Positions 19,340 to 29,527 of a stretch of DNA of 64,000 nt are shown here, piece after piece; the first letter of the stretch is position 1, and every line of letters starts with the position of its first letter. The stretch comes from Symbiodinium natans (lineage: Eukaryota; Sar; Dinophyceae; Suessiales; Symbiodiniaceae), in the NCBI GenBank assembly GCA_905221605.1, contig CAJNDS010000320.1:62001-126000 (forward strand), read 5' to 3'. Position numbers and translations under genes: made by a program. Below the pieces are notes generated by a model. It did no database searches. It was given only the letters and a program-made list of their open reading frames with translations, and was not told the DNA's origin.

Positions 19340-19942
19340 CTAACCAAGCAAGACACCATTATTCTGCTTGACTGCGCACAGGTAAGCGACAAGCAGGCCC
19401 ACATGGCGGTCACAAAAATCAAAAACTCGTTTAGAAAATGTGCTCTTGTCACCGACGTCGACTTCGGCAATTGCACGCTCAACCCAAGCTGCCACGTTGG
19501 TGTCATCCATGACTGGTCCATTGAACCAGAATCGGTGAGGGTCAAGTAACTCTGGGCTCATGCCCCATTCTAGGCTGCTGGGCCTCTGCGTTGTCAGCAG
19601 GACATACTTCAAGTGGGGCCGGCGCGGCATTTTCAGTTCGTCTGCGAATGTACCGTGTGCGAAGGCACGGTGTGCCTCATCAACAAAGAAGATAGTGCTC
19701 TGTTCGGTAGAAAACTCAATGTCTTCCACACAACGGCAATACTTAACCGTATGACCTTGTGAGTTTATCTCAACCCCAGTGTTGGCATAAAACTCAGCTC
19801 GCCGACCGAGCGAGCTCTTCCCACTTTGGCAAAGTCCCATAACGTAGGCTTTACCATGCTGAACCGCATACTCGCAAAGTGTCTTGATCGCGCCCGTCGG
19901 CTCCAAAATGCTGTCCCACGCCTCGTGACTTCCCACAGCCAT
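19340..19942 (-). CDS. P-loop ATPase of Crinkler/CR-like type
   Basis: 200 aa, Met at 19942. Walker A is GLCQSGKSS (36-44) and Walker B with a DEAH box is STIFFVDEAHRAF (82-94). A strand with LKYVLLTTQRPSSLEW (111-126) is in the sensor position. The C-terminal part includes an Asp/Phe/Cys/His patch (FDFCDRHVGLLVAYL). The arrangement fits the P-loop NTPase domain of CR (Crinkler-RHS-type) proteins, which is paired with a restriction-endonuclease-fold domain. A nuclease-like piece lies 0.6 kb downstream on this strand. Such ATPase/nuclease pairs have been linked to mobile elements and to secreted effectors. The last residues are probably out of the original frame. Confidence 0.55.
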   Translation of the reverse strand: MAVGSHEAWDSILEPTGAIKTLCEYAVQHGKAYVMGLCQSGKSSLGRRAEFYANTGVEINSQGHTVKYCRCVEDIEFSTEQSTIFFVDEAHRAFAHGTFADELKMPRRPHLKYVLLTTQRPSSLEWGMSPELLDPHRFWFNGPVMDDTNVAAWVERAIAEVDVGDKSTFSKRVFDFCDRHVGLLVAYLCAVKQNNGVLLG

Positions 19943-21259
19943 GGAGCTTTGCAGGATGGGCTGCGGCTTTCCAGCAGTCGCCTACAGGAACTGTTTCTGT
20001 TGCTTCCCCACTTGACTTATTGTCCTAGAATCCTAAAGAGGGGGCAGAACAAGTCGAGTGTCAAACTTCAAACATCACAATCAAAACCAGTCTGCGGAAA
20101 CACAAAACATGCATACCGGCATGTCCTGTGCTGCAGGCTGAGCCGGCATATGAGGACGGGCAGAAAAACGCCGACTCAAACGCGGAGGCTCCTGCACGCA
20201 GGCTGTCAGCACAAGGTTTGGCGTGTTTCCCGACCGTTCGCAATTCTATCGACAAATGTTCCAAACGTGTGACTGGACCTTGAACTTCTGCCACGTCCAC
20301 GCCAGCGGCCGCGCAATAGCCTGACAATTGCCGTTGTATAAACACATACTTGGCACCTGCCGGTACTGCCGACTTATGCCAATGAATGTTGTGATCTCGA
20401 ACGGCCAAGGCACAAAACCAACACGGACATAACTCTGCAGTGTCAGCATTCTGGCGTTCTGCACGGCCATTTTCTCGTACCGGCAAAGCTGAACACAAAC
20501 TCTGGCTGGTTACATGCCGTAGTCAGTTCTTGCACATGCACAGCATTGCTTCTCACAAAACTCAGCCAAACCTGAGCAGTAAATGGCAAACGGTGTCGTA
20601 TCAACGGTGCAACCGGGCAGCTGTGCTTAATGGGCTCGAAGGAGCACAACTAGCAACAATGATTGTGCACATTCAGCAAAACTGTCGCGTATTTGGGCTT
20701 GTCGTAAAGCTACGGCAATATCAAAAATCCAGCCGCAACAGGAGGGCATGCACCAAAATCCAGGCAACTTTCTGACCCCGAATTTGCCATCATTGCGGCT
20801 GCATTAGTCACACCGGATGCGGTTGGTTTGCATCTTTCCGATCCACCTGATGGAACCAACTTTTTCGACGGGAGTGACTCCGCAGTAACCTGTGCAGACC
20901 TGCAATGAGGAAATCCAAAAATTGGAAACACAGATTTTTCGTAAAAAGTTTTGCCGGTGCGGCGTCAGAACTCTGCCATTTGAATCTTCACAACGCAAGA
21001 CTGAAAAAATGTCTAAGTTTCAGACTTGCAATGTGACAATCCTGTTTGGTACTTTTGTAGTTTTGTTTGTCCAAAAGTTGAGGTTTCAAATCTGTGTGAA
21101 TCAGATTTGGATTTTTTGGACCGTGTGTGAAGTTTTAAATTGTATTTTGTATGAATGGCACCCTGAGTCTCAGCCAAAAATACTTCCTGCAAGAAACTGC
21201 TGCAGCAATCTTGACCAGTTTGGCTGATTCATCTTCTTTTGTCAGAGTCACAGGGGATT
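19943..21259. other. Region upstream of the ATPase, no recognised gene
   Basis: A 145-aa minus-strand ORF (20498-20061) is Cys/Ala-rich and could be an N-terminal part of the ATPase gene, but nothing identifies it. From about 20900 to 21150 the sequence is AT-rich. Confidence 0.25.
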
Positions 21260-21296
21260 GTAGTTGATATGGGGGACATTGTTGTGGTTTTTTTGT

Positions 21297-21770
21297 AGTT
21301 GTTGTGGTTGTAGTTGTTGTGTTGTTGTGGTTGTTGAGGTTTTTGTTGGTGGTTGTGGTTGTTGTGGTTGCTGTGGTTGTTGTGGTTGTTGTGGTTGTTG
21401 TGGTTGTTGTGGTTGTTGTGGTTGTTGTGGTTGTTGTGGTTGTTGTGGTTGTTGTGGTTGTTGTGGTTGTTGTGGTTGTTGTGGTTGTTGGGGTTGTTGT
21501 GGTTGTTGTGGTTGTTGTGGTTGTTGTGGTTGTTGTGGTTGTTGTGGTTGTTGTGGTTGTTGTGGTTGTTGTGGTTGTTGTGGTTGTTGTGGTTGTTGTG
21601 GTTGTTGTGGTTGTTGTGGTTGTTGTGGTTGTTGTGGTTGTTGTTGTGGTTGTTGTGGTTGTTGTGGTTGTTGTGGTTGTTGTGGTTGTTGTGGTTGTTG
21701 TGGTTGTTGTGGTTGTTGTGGTTGTTGTGGTTGTTGTGGTTGTTGTGGTTGTTGTGGTTGGATGTTGTGG
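21297..21770. repeat. TTGTTGTGG minisatellite
   Basis: More than 45 nearly perfect 9-bp units. Because the period is a multiple of three and contains no stop codons, several frames on both strands stay open and give apparent poly-Val, Leu-Leu-Trp, Cys-Cys-Gly, poly-Thr and Pro-Gln-Gln ORFs. Confidence 0.95.
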
Positions 21771-22515
21771 CGGTTGTTGTGTTTTTTGTGGCGTTGCGAA
21801 TTTTCTTTCACATTGCTCTGGTTGTCTCAGACAACGAGCAGTTTCCAACACTTGCACTGCACATGGAGCTACTTCCCACCTTCGCCTCCACAGAACTGAA
21901 GCTCGACGATGATCTCATGTTTATACAGAACACGCATCTAGGCCAGCAAGGGGTAAAGCTCCAGTTTCTTCAATCGTCGGTTGTCTCCAGCGTGTGGATC
22001 GTCAAAGATCGTTTCTGCGGATCGCACAAAGAGAATGCCCAAGTTAAAGGAGAAAATCAGCTGAACATCTTGCGACGCATCTCCTTGCCAGTAGTCCTCT
22101 GCAGTCGCCGTGCCGATGGTCGTAGTTTCGGCAGCCACAGTAGCAGCTAGCGAAGCGAACATGAAGATAGAACGTGACATTCCGGATGGAGTGAAGGCCT
22201 GTTGTAGAACGTACCTGTCTTTGGGCTAACTGCGAGAGAACATGTCACAAGAGGGAGCCCAAGCAGCTCCACATTAGGTTACGCTGCGAGACACTGCAGC
22301 ACCAGTACACCGCCAGACAATTAGGGAACAAAAAGCCAAAACGAGACTGGCATGGCGACGTCGATTCTGGCGACACTCAAGCCATGGGTCCCATGTAGAC
22401 TTTCAAACCAGGCAATCGGGCACGGGGCTGAGATTGGAGCAAACACTGTGCCCGGCGCTGCCTCACCTTCGCTTGCTGTCATTGCGGACAGGCTGTCGGT
22501 ACCAGACGCGTGGAG
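21771..22515. other. Unassigned sequence
   Basis: Short ORFs only. A minus-strand 80-aa ORF (22180-21938) begins with a hydrophobic Ala-rich leader like a signal peptide but has no recognised domain. Confidence 0.3.
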
Positions 22516-22519
22516 CTGG

Positions 22520-22567
22520 CTGTTGCTGTTGCGTTGCTGTTGCTATTGCTATTGCTGTTGCTGTTGC

Positions 22568-22604
<37 letters not shown>

Positions 22605-22975
22605 GCGGTTGTTGTGGTTGTTGTGGTTGTTGTTGTGGTTGTTGTGGTTGTTGTGGTTGTTGTGGTTGTTGCTGTGGTGGTTGTTGTTGTTGTCGTAGGG
22701 TTGTTAAGGGTGGTGTTGTAGGTCGTCGCCAAAGTAGCAGGTGGTGTTGTAGTCGTCGTCATCGGAGTGGTCGTCCGCCAAAGTAGTAGCGGTAGTGGTG
22801 TCGTAGTGGTCGTGGTTGGCAGTAACCGTAGCAGTAGTTGTAGGAGGGAGTAGTAGTAGCAGTGTTCGTCGCAGCAGCAGTAGTAGTACTGGCAGTGGTA
22901 GTCGTAGTAGTGGTCGTAGTCGCAGTCGAAGTCATCGTCGTCGTAAAAGTGGAAGTGGTAGTGTTAGGGCTTCAG
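22520..22975. repeat. GTT/GTTGTGG and GTAGTAGCAG simple repeats
   Basis: GTTGCTGTT and GTTGTTGTGG units to about 22690, passing into irregular GTAGTAGCAGTAG and GTCGTAGTAG repeats to about 22975. Confidence 0.85.
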
Positions 22976-23091
22976 AGTTTGGGGTTTAGGTTGAAACTTC
23001 AGATTGGTTCCAGCTTCCGACCGAAAGGTTTCCCAGTAAACAAAGCGGGAGAGCGCGAGCCCCCATTTTGCCGTTAAGCAAGAAAACCCAA

Positions 23092-23183
23092 GTTGTAGTG
23101 ACATTGCAGTGACGTTGTCGTGACGTTGTAGTGATCACTGCGTCACACAATGTCACTACAAGTCACTACAACGTCACTACAAT
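23092..23183. repeat. Near-palindrome built from TGTAGTGACGT units
   Basis: Minus-orientation TTGTAGTGACATTGCAGTGA units meet plus-orientation GTCACTACAACGTCACTACA units head to head around GTAGTGATCACTGCG near 23136. To the right is AATAAGTTGCCCCCTTACAT, a variant of the terminal motif of the composite repeats. It is a possible miniature derivative of that family. Confidence 0.6.
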
Positions 23184-23240
23184 GTAATAAGTTGCCCCCT
23201 TACATATTTGTCTGACTGGCTACACACCCTCAGTTGGCCG

Positions 23241-23472
23241 CTCCGCTTGCATTGCTTTGCTCATGCCAGCATGATGTAGAACGCTTCAATCATGACAGCA
23301 ATTTTGCAGTGTTGTCCAGCCCTGCCGTTCTTCAACTTTGAGTCTTACTTGTTAGCATGATTTGGAGAATCCGTGCTCGCAGCTGTGCGGGCTCTGGGTT
23401 TCACTCGTCAACCTTCCAACGTGCATGCTGCAACAATCGTCGGTGTGGCCATGCTTGCAAGTGACGCTTCGA
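23241..23472 (-). repeat. Inner arm of large inverted repeat, right
   Basis: Reverse complement of 14510-14750 with small indels. Confidence 0.75.
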
Positions 23473-24124
23473 ACGTGCAGCAAATAGTGAGCGATCTCTA
23501 CTTCGAGGCCACACCAGTTCTATGTTAGCCTGCTTGTCGAGCTGGCGGCTTAAACAATCTGCATCCTTTGTTGTGTTGAGCCTTTCGCGCGCGCAAGGGT
23601 ACATAAGCCGCTGCTGAAAGATGAGCGGGCGCAGCGTCAACGATGAAGGGCGCACTGATTTGCACTGCAGTCTGACACCACTCATCGCTATGGCCCTTGT
23701 CGCTAATCAGCGTCTCACACAGACAGTTGCAGCGACCGCATCAAATCTGAGAATACTGATTTTGAATAGGATTAGAAACACAAGATAGACCTTTTTGCGC
23801 TGTGACACGGCCCGATGGATCCAATCATTTCCCACATTGTGACCCGTAGACCCGTAGTGACCCGTAGTGACCCGTGGCGACCAGTAGTCTGTTGTAACCG
23901 CGTTAGAGGCGGTCCTCTCGATCAAGCCAAGCGCTTCACATCTTCCTTCGTGATGCGTGGATCTTGCAAGCGGGCTTGTTTTAGGGTTTCTGCTTGATTG
24001 CCGAAGCCGGTTCTCGGATTTTCGTATACCTGCTTGATGACATTTGCCCTAGCCTCTGCCATGTTTTCTAGGGAGAGGCTTTACCGCTCGGCTGGCGTTG
24101 CGCGAAGCCTTTGAAGAGTTTGTA
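23473..24124. other. Unassigned sequence with a short TGACCCGTAG run
   Basis: Contains a five-unit TGACCCGTAG run at 23836-23880, related to the 13421-13670 array. No gene recognised. Confidence 0.4.
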
Positions 24125-24915
24125 ATGACCGCATAGTGACACCGTAGTGACCACTTTGATTCGTAGTGATCCGCAGTGACCGTAGTGACCCGTAGTGACC
24201 CGTATGACGCGTAGTGACGCGTAGTGACGCGTAGTGACCGTTACAGCAGCACCGCGAAGAACAGTCGTAAAAGCGCTGCAAACTGCAGTATGATGCAGAG
24301 GCACTTCACTGCAGAGACTCGGTGAGAGACTCAGTCTTTATGGAATCTTTTCCGGTGAAGACTGCAGTCTTTTTGGAGTCTCTTCGAAGTCTGCCTACTG
24401 CTTCTACTGCTGCAAACTGCTCTTCTACTGCTGCTACTTCTGCTTCGAGCAAAGATTGCAACATTATTGAGTCATTATTGCGACATTATTGAGTCATTAT
24501 TGAGTCATTGTTGGCTCTTCTTTGACTCATTATTGAAACAAACGAAATTCTTTTTCGCTCCATTTTGACAACACCTTGCGGTCACAACGCGGTCACAACG
24601 CGGTCACAACGCGGTCACAACGCGGTCACAACGCGGTCACAACGCGGTCACAACGCGGTCACAACGCGGTCACAACGAGGTCACAACGCGGTTACAACGC
24701 GGTCACAACGCGGTGCTGCTAAAAGGGGCTGTAGTGACGTTGTAGTGACGTTGTAGTGACGTTGTAGTGACGTTGTAGTGACGTTGCAGTGACGTTGTAG
24801 TGACGTTGTAGTGACGTTGTAGTGACGTTGACGTCTACTACAAAAGAGACTGTAGTGACATTTTAGTGGCTTTTGGAATAAGTTACCATAAGTCCCCCCT
24901 TACTTATATATAAAA
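24125..24915 (-). mobile_element. Composite repeat, copy C (right arm of large inverted repeat)
   Basis: Reverse complement of copy A in the same internal order. A short TGACCCGTAG run (24150-24235) is followed by the unique body (24250-24560) and a GGTCACAACGC array (24575-24713). Next come the TGTAGTGACGT array (24728-24828) and the terminal stretch ending CCATAAGTCCCCCCTTACTT (about 24886-24905). Confidence 0.75.
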
Positions 24916-26495
24916 GCCCCAGCCTTCGGACTGAACTGTCCAGCATCAAGGTTTCTGGTTGACTCTCAACCCTGCACTCCGCCGACGCCATTACCCTCCA
25001 TGGCTTATGGCACAAGCTCAGGTTCAGCTGTTAGAACCGGTACTAGACCCAAACTTGGCAGATGAACTTGCAGGCTAATTTGTAGCACCCTGAAAGCAAG
25101 ACGCGTCAGCCACAGCTGCTCCTTCTTGGCACCCAGCAGCCACTGCGGCATAGGAAACCACAGCATGGGTAACGGCTTTCTTACTTAGCCGCTTAAGCAC
25201 GGAGTAGAAGCTGTGAATTTGTACAGCGGCAGAACTTTGCAGAGTTTCTTGCTTACTCGCCTGCTATCATCAATACCACGGCGGCACTGTTGCAACAGGT
25301 TAGCATAGAAGAGCTCTGCCAGTTCTTACCTTTCAAAATTTGACTTTACGTACTGGACATGTGCTGGACAGCTCCAACAGCACGCTGGGATGGCAAAGAC
25401 GTTTTCTTTAAGAACGACAAATTACGCTACTTGGGTTTTTTGCCTGACGGCAAAATGCGGGTGCGAAGCACTCTCTGCTTGGCATCAAATCAGGGGGCCA
25501 CATGGATTACATGGCCCCATTACCTACGGTCTGTGTTTTTCAGCTGTCCTGGCTTGACACATGCAGGCCACACCATACTTGAGATGCAAATTGGAGATGC
25601 TTTTTTTACGACATTTTTTAAAGCAAATTGTCTTTAAAATTTCAAACATGAAAAAACGTTTAAAACACAGAAAAAAACTGGTTTCGAAGCATTTCAAAGT
25701 CTGCAATATGAATAATAATTTTGGAATGCCTTGTTCAGAACAGAATCGCTCTGAACAAACTTGCCTGAAAAACAAAATCAAAAAAAAAACGTTAATTGAT
25801 TTTTGTTTAATTTCTTTTTTGAGAAACATTGTCAACGAAATGAACAAAGATGATCCATACCAACTTTTTGAAACTGAGCCAACCTGCTTGCTTTGGATCA
25901 AAATTTAACATATTGAAAATCTTAAAAACATTAGAAAAAACGTGGCGTTCAAGAAAAACAGTTGTAGAAGTCATGAGTCTTTTTTTTTTCCTCCACTGCT
26001 TCTTCGACACAAGCGCCCCAGCAAGCTAGAGCAATGAGATTCAAAGAGGGATGAGACGGCGCACCTACCATCAAACCAACATAAACAAAAGTGCAAAGAC
26101 ATGGGGCTAATGACACTGCAGAGAGCTGAACAACAACCCAGCGACGCCTGCAAACAATGAAAATTAACTCCAAAACATTGAAAAGTGCCAAAACTTGCAT
26201 TTGGAAGATTTTTAAAAAATTGCCACGGAGAGTGCTTCGCACCAAGTCTGTGCCTCTAGTAGCCACGCTCCAGAACTTGAAGCACGCTGCAACCTGTGCC
26301 TAAAGCCAGAAGTGACGTGTAGATCTTGCCGTGGATGTCCGTTTCGCAGTACGCACGCAGGCTCGACAGCTTCCTCAGAGCTTCCTATCAGCAACCTCCG
26401 CCACTTGTGTGACTGCACTTGAAGAGGAAAGCGGCACGTGCGCGCCACAAAGCGGACTTGTTAACGCTGCATGGGACAGCCTGGCCTGCGCCCTT
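24916..26495. other. Region without recognised gene
   Basis: A 92-aa plus-strand ORF (25359-25637) has a plausible N-terminal half with acidic and aromatic residues but no family. 25600-26000 is AT-rich with poly-A and poly-T runs. Confidence 0.3.
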
Positions 26496-27251
26496 GATCT
26501 TTCTGGCTATCTGTTCTTTTTTCTGGTTCTTGCCTTTTTTGCATTGCCGATTTGGAATGGACGGGGGCCAGAGAACGAACCCTTTTACATTGGCCTGTTA
26601 ATCAGTTCATGCGAAAAAAAAATCAAGTTTTATTTCCATGTCTTAAAACAATAAACTTTTGTTTTAACACACCGGCACTCTGCGGAGCACATCTGCAAGA
26701 GGCTGGGGTTTTACGGTGTTTGTTTTGGAAGGTTCAAGGCTGTTTTTAAAGCTTGAGCTTGGAAGTGGCCTGGAATATGTTGCTAAAAACACCTTTCTGA
26801 CACCTTCTGAGCGCTGGCAACATCGACGGACTGTCTCTACGGACGCAGGTTCCTTACGGCCGACCCACACTTTCACTGAATGTCTGTACTGACTTCTAAG
26901 TTGCCGGTAGGTTCTTGTTTGCATTGGTTTTGCCATGCTGCCTTGCGTTCAGTTGTCTTGCAACAAGAGCCTCTGCGTTAGCGGTTGCTTTGTAGTCACG
27001 ACTTCTTTTTCACTCGCTGGCTTAGTTTCACCCTTTGTGTTAAGACTCACAAGGACGGCAGTTCAAAAAAAAGCTGGCAACATCGACGGCGACGACCTTG
27101 GATGCTGGAAGATGCACCAAGTGCCAAACGGCGGTGCTGAGAGAGCATCCTGGGCTCCGGCCAAAACTCATGGCACTGAGAGAGTGCCAAAAGGGGGCTG
27201 CGCAGAGCGCAGGAACTCTAAGCCTCCTCGACACTGTGAGAGTCGGAATGA
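26496..27251 (+). repeat. Left arm of a 3-kb imperfect palindrome
   Basis: Inverse match to 28826-29527. Shared blocks include TTTCTGGCTATCTGTT, TTTGCATTGC, GGTTCATGCG/CAGTTCATGCG, GAGCACATCTG, GAGCGCTGGCAACATCGACG and CAGAGCGCAGGAACTCTAAG. This arm is interrupted by a 243-bp insertion at 26830-27072. Confidence 0.75.
26830..27089 (+). mobile_element. Short A-tailed retroposed insert with 17-bp target duplication
   Basis: GCTGGCAACATCGACGG occurs at 26813-26829 and again at 27073-27089. The other palindrome arm has it only once, next to the same flanks (29022-29038), which shows the pre-insertion state. The 243-bp insert (26830-27072) ends in eight A just before the second copy. Long target duplication plus A tail is the hallmark of LINE-type retroposition. 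No pol III A/B boxes or known RNA was recognised. Confidence 0.7.
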
Positions 27252-27279
27252 CTGCCAGCTGGCATCCAATGCCATAGTA

Positions 27280-27430
27280 CATACATATGTAAAAATATAC
27301 ATATGTTTGCCAGAATATATTATATATTTGCATAGGTAAATAAAATAAATATCAATATACATATATTATCAATATAAGTATATTGAATACAGATAGATAT
27401 TCTTATATACACACATATATACATATGGAT
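27280..27430. repeat. AT-rich TATA/ATACATAT microsatellite-like tract
   Basis: Runs of ATACATATG, TATATTATATATTTG and AATATCAATATAC. No gene. Confidence 0.7.
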
Positions 27431-27619
27431 GAGTTATACAACAGGAAGCAACACATATCACACGGTCGGTGAAGGCCAAACACAGGTCTTTTTCCCAGAT
27501 CGGCATGTGTCTAGTCATGTGTCAGGAGTTTGGGGCTTTGCGCCTGCTGTCTGATTTTAATTTGAATCCGAAACAGAAATTTTCGGCTGAACCAAACCCC
27601 TAAAATCACAGTGGGAAGG

Positions 27620-28570
27620 GTCCCGGTTTGGAAACTGGGGACGTGTTGGAGGCCGGTTGGGTTGCGGGAATGGTCCCCGGTTCTTGCTACTGGCGCACCT
27701 GCCCCGGAAATCGGGCTGTTAGGGTGCTAACTGGCGCGCTGCTTCGGTACGGGACTGTTGCTGGTGCAGCTGCCCCGGTAAGAATGCTGTTACGGCGGTA
27801 AGGGGCAGCTGTTCCCGGGGCGGCCGATAAGGGGGCTGTTACTGGGGCACTTGTTGCGGGGCTGGGGGGGGGGGGGGGTTAGCTTGGAGGGCTGTTGCTG
27901 GGCCTGCCCCGGTAAAGGGTGCTGTTACTGGGGCGCCTGCCCCGGTAAGGGCTGTTACTGGGGCAGCCCCGGTAAGGGGGCTGTTCCTGAATCATGAACA
28001 GCAGACCCTTCCAGCCAATGAAAAACACCGTGCCCTCAAAAAGCACCCTTACCGGGGCAAGCGTCCCAGTAACAGCTGGTCTGGTCGCGGCACTGCCCCC
28101 CCTTACCGGGAGGTGGCCGAGTAACAGCCCCTTACCGAACAGGCGCCCAGTGAGCATTTTTACCCAGTAACAGCCCCTTTACCCGGGCACTCCAGAACAG
28201 CCCCATACCGGGGCAGGCACCCCAATAAGCACCCTTACAGGGGCAGGTGCCAGCGCCGGAAACACTTACTCGGGCACAGGTGCTCCAGAACAGCCCCCAC
28301 TGGAACAGGCAGAAAAAAAGCCCCCCCCAGCTGCAGTGGTTTGTTGGGCTTGGAGGGCTGCAGTTTGGGGGATTGGGGGTGAGGGTTGTGGGATTGTGGT
28401 TGCTAGTGGGTAGTTGGGGGGTTGATTAGGGTGGGGCTTGTTGCTTCCAGCAACAGCCCCTTGACTGGGGCAGGTGCTTGGGGCAGGAGCCGGTGCTTGG
28501 AAGAGCCCCTTTACCCGGGCAGGTGCGCCAGCAACTGTGCCCAGTAACAAGGCGCCCCTTACCGGCAGGT
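27620..28570. repeat. GC-rich repeats in mirrored orientation at the palindrome centre
   Basis: Words such as GGTAAGGGGGCTGTTACTGG recur to about 27985. Their inverses (CCAGTAACAGCCCCTTACCG) recur from about 28060 to 28560. The turning point is GCTGTTC-9 nt-GAACAGC at 27980-28002. Confidence 0.75.
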
Positions 28571-28678
28571 GCCCTCCCTCCGCCTCCGCCGCCCGCAAAC
28601 AACATTTTTCCTTTTTCAACAAAAAGAAAAACGCATCTAAAGCGTACAAGCGTACCCTGCTTACCTCTCGCGCCCCCA

Positions 28679-28815
28679 TCTGCCCCCCAACCCCCCCCAT
28701 CCCCCCCCACTCCCCCCTCCCCCCCCCTCCCCCACTCCCCCTCCCTCCTTTCCCCCCCTCCCCCCCTCCCCCTCCCTCCCCTCCCTCCCCTCCTCCCCCT
28801 CCCCCCCTCCCGCCC
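28679..28815. repeat. Poly-C/CCCTCC tract
   Basis: Almost pure C with interspersed T. The complementary strand is a G-rich tract capable of quadruplex formation. ORFs here are Pro/Gly-rich artefacts. Confidence 0.9.
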
Positions 28816-28825
28816 CCACCCACAA

Positions 28826-29527
28826 TCATTCCGACACTCTCACAGTGTCGAGGAGGCTTAGAGTTCCTGCGCTCTGCGCAGCCCCCTTTTGCCACTCTCT
28901 CAATCCCATAAGTTTTGGGGCCGGAGCCCCACGATGCTCTCTCAGCACCCCCGTTTGGCACTTGGTGCCAGGATGCTATCTTCCGGAACCCCCAGGCCCA
29001 GAGCACCAGCCTAGGTCGTCGCCGTCGATGTTGCCAGCGCTCAGGGGGTGTCAGGATTTAGGGTTAAAGGTTTTTTTAATACAGGTTAGGGTTTAGGGGC
29101 CTTACATATTCCAGGCCGAGCGCCCCCGAAGCTCAAGCCCCAAAACAGCCTTGAACCCCTCCCCAAAACGAACACCGTTAAACCCCAGCCTCTTACAGAT
29201 GTGCTCCACAGGGTGCTGGTATGCTAAATAAAAGTTTATTGTTTCAAGACCATGGAAATGAAACTTGGGTTTTTTTCGCATGAACCGATCAACAGGCCAT
29301 GTAAAGGGGCAAGTCCGATTTCTCCAAAAAGACTTTAAATGACATACCGCGGTTGTGTTCTTCGTTTTTTTCTTCAGCCACCCATTTTCAAAAGAATAAA
29401 CAAGCAGGTGTTTGCTTTCATTGTGCCTTGGTATTTCTGGTTTTGGCCCCCGTCCAGCCCAAATCAGCAATGCAAAAAAGGCAAAGTAGCCAGAAAAAAA
29501 AAACAGATAGCCAGAAAGAGCCTTCAT
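28826..29527 (-). repeat. Right arm of the 3-kb imperfect palindrome
   Basis: Reverse complement of 26496-27251. It lacks the 243-bp insert of the left arm but has about 115 bp extra near 29290-29440. The minus-strand ORF 29545-29102 (147 aa) and the plus-strand ORFs of the left arm are repeat-encoded, and the 27061-27255 / 28826-29038 segment is itself a dispersed-repeat type of sequence. Confidence 0.75.

Noticed and set aside
21135-22150. Long ORFs of poly-Thr, poly-Val, Cys-Cys-Gly and Leu-Leu-Trp
   Set aside because: They come from a stop-free 9-bp repeat read in different frames, with no unique coding signal.
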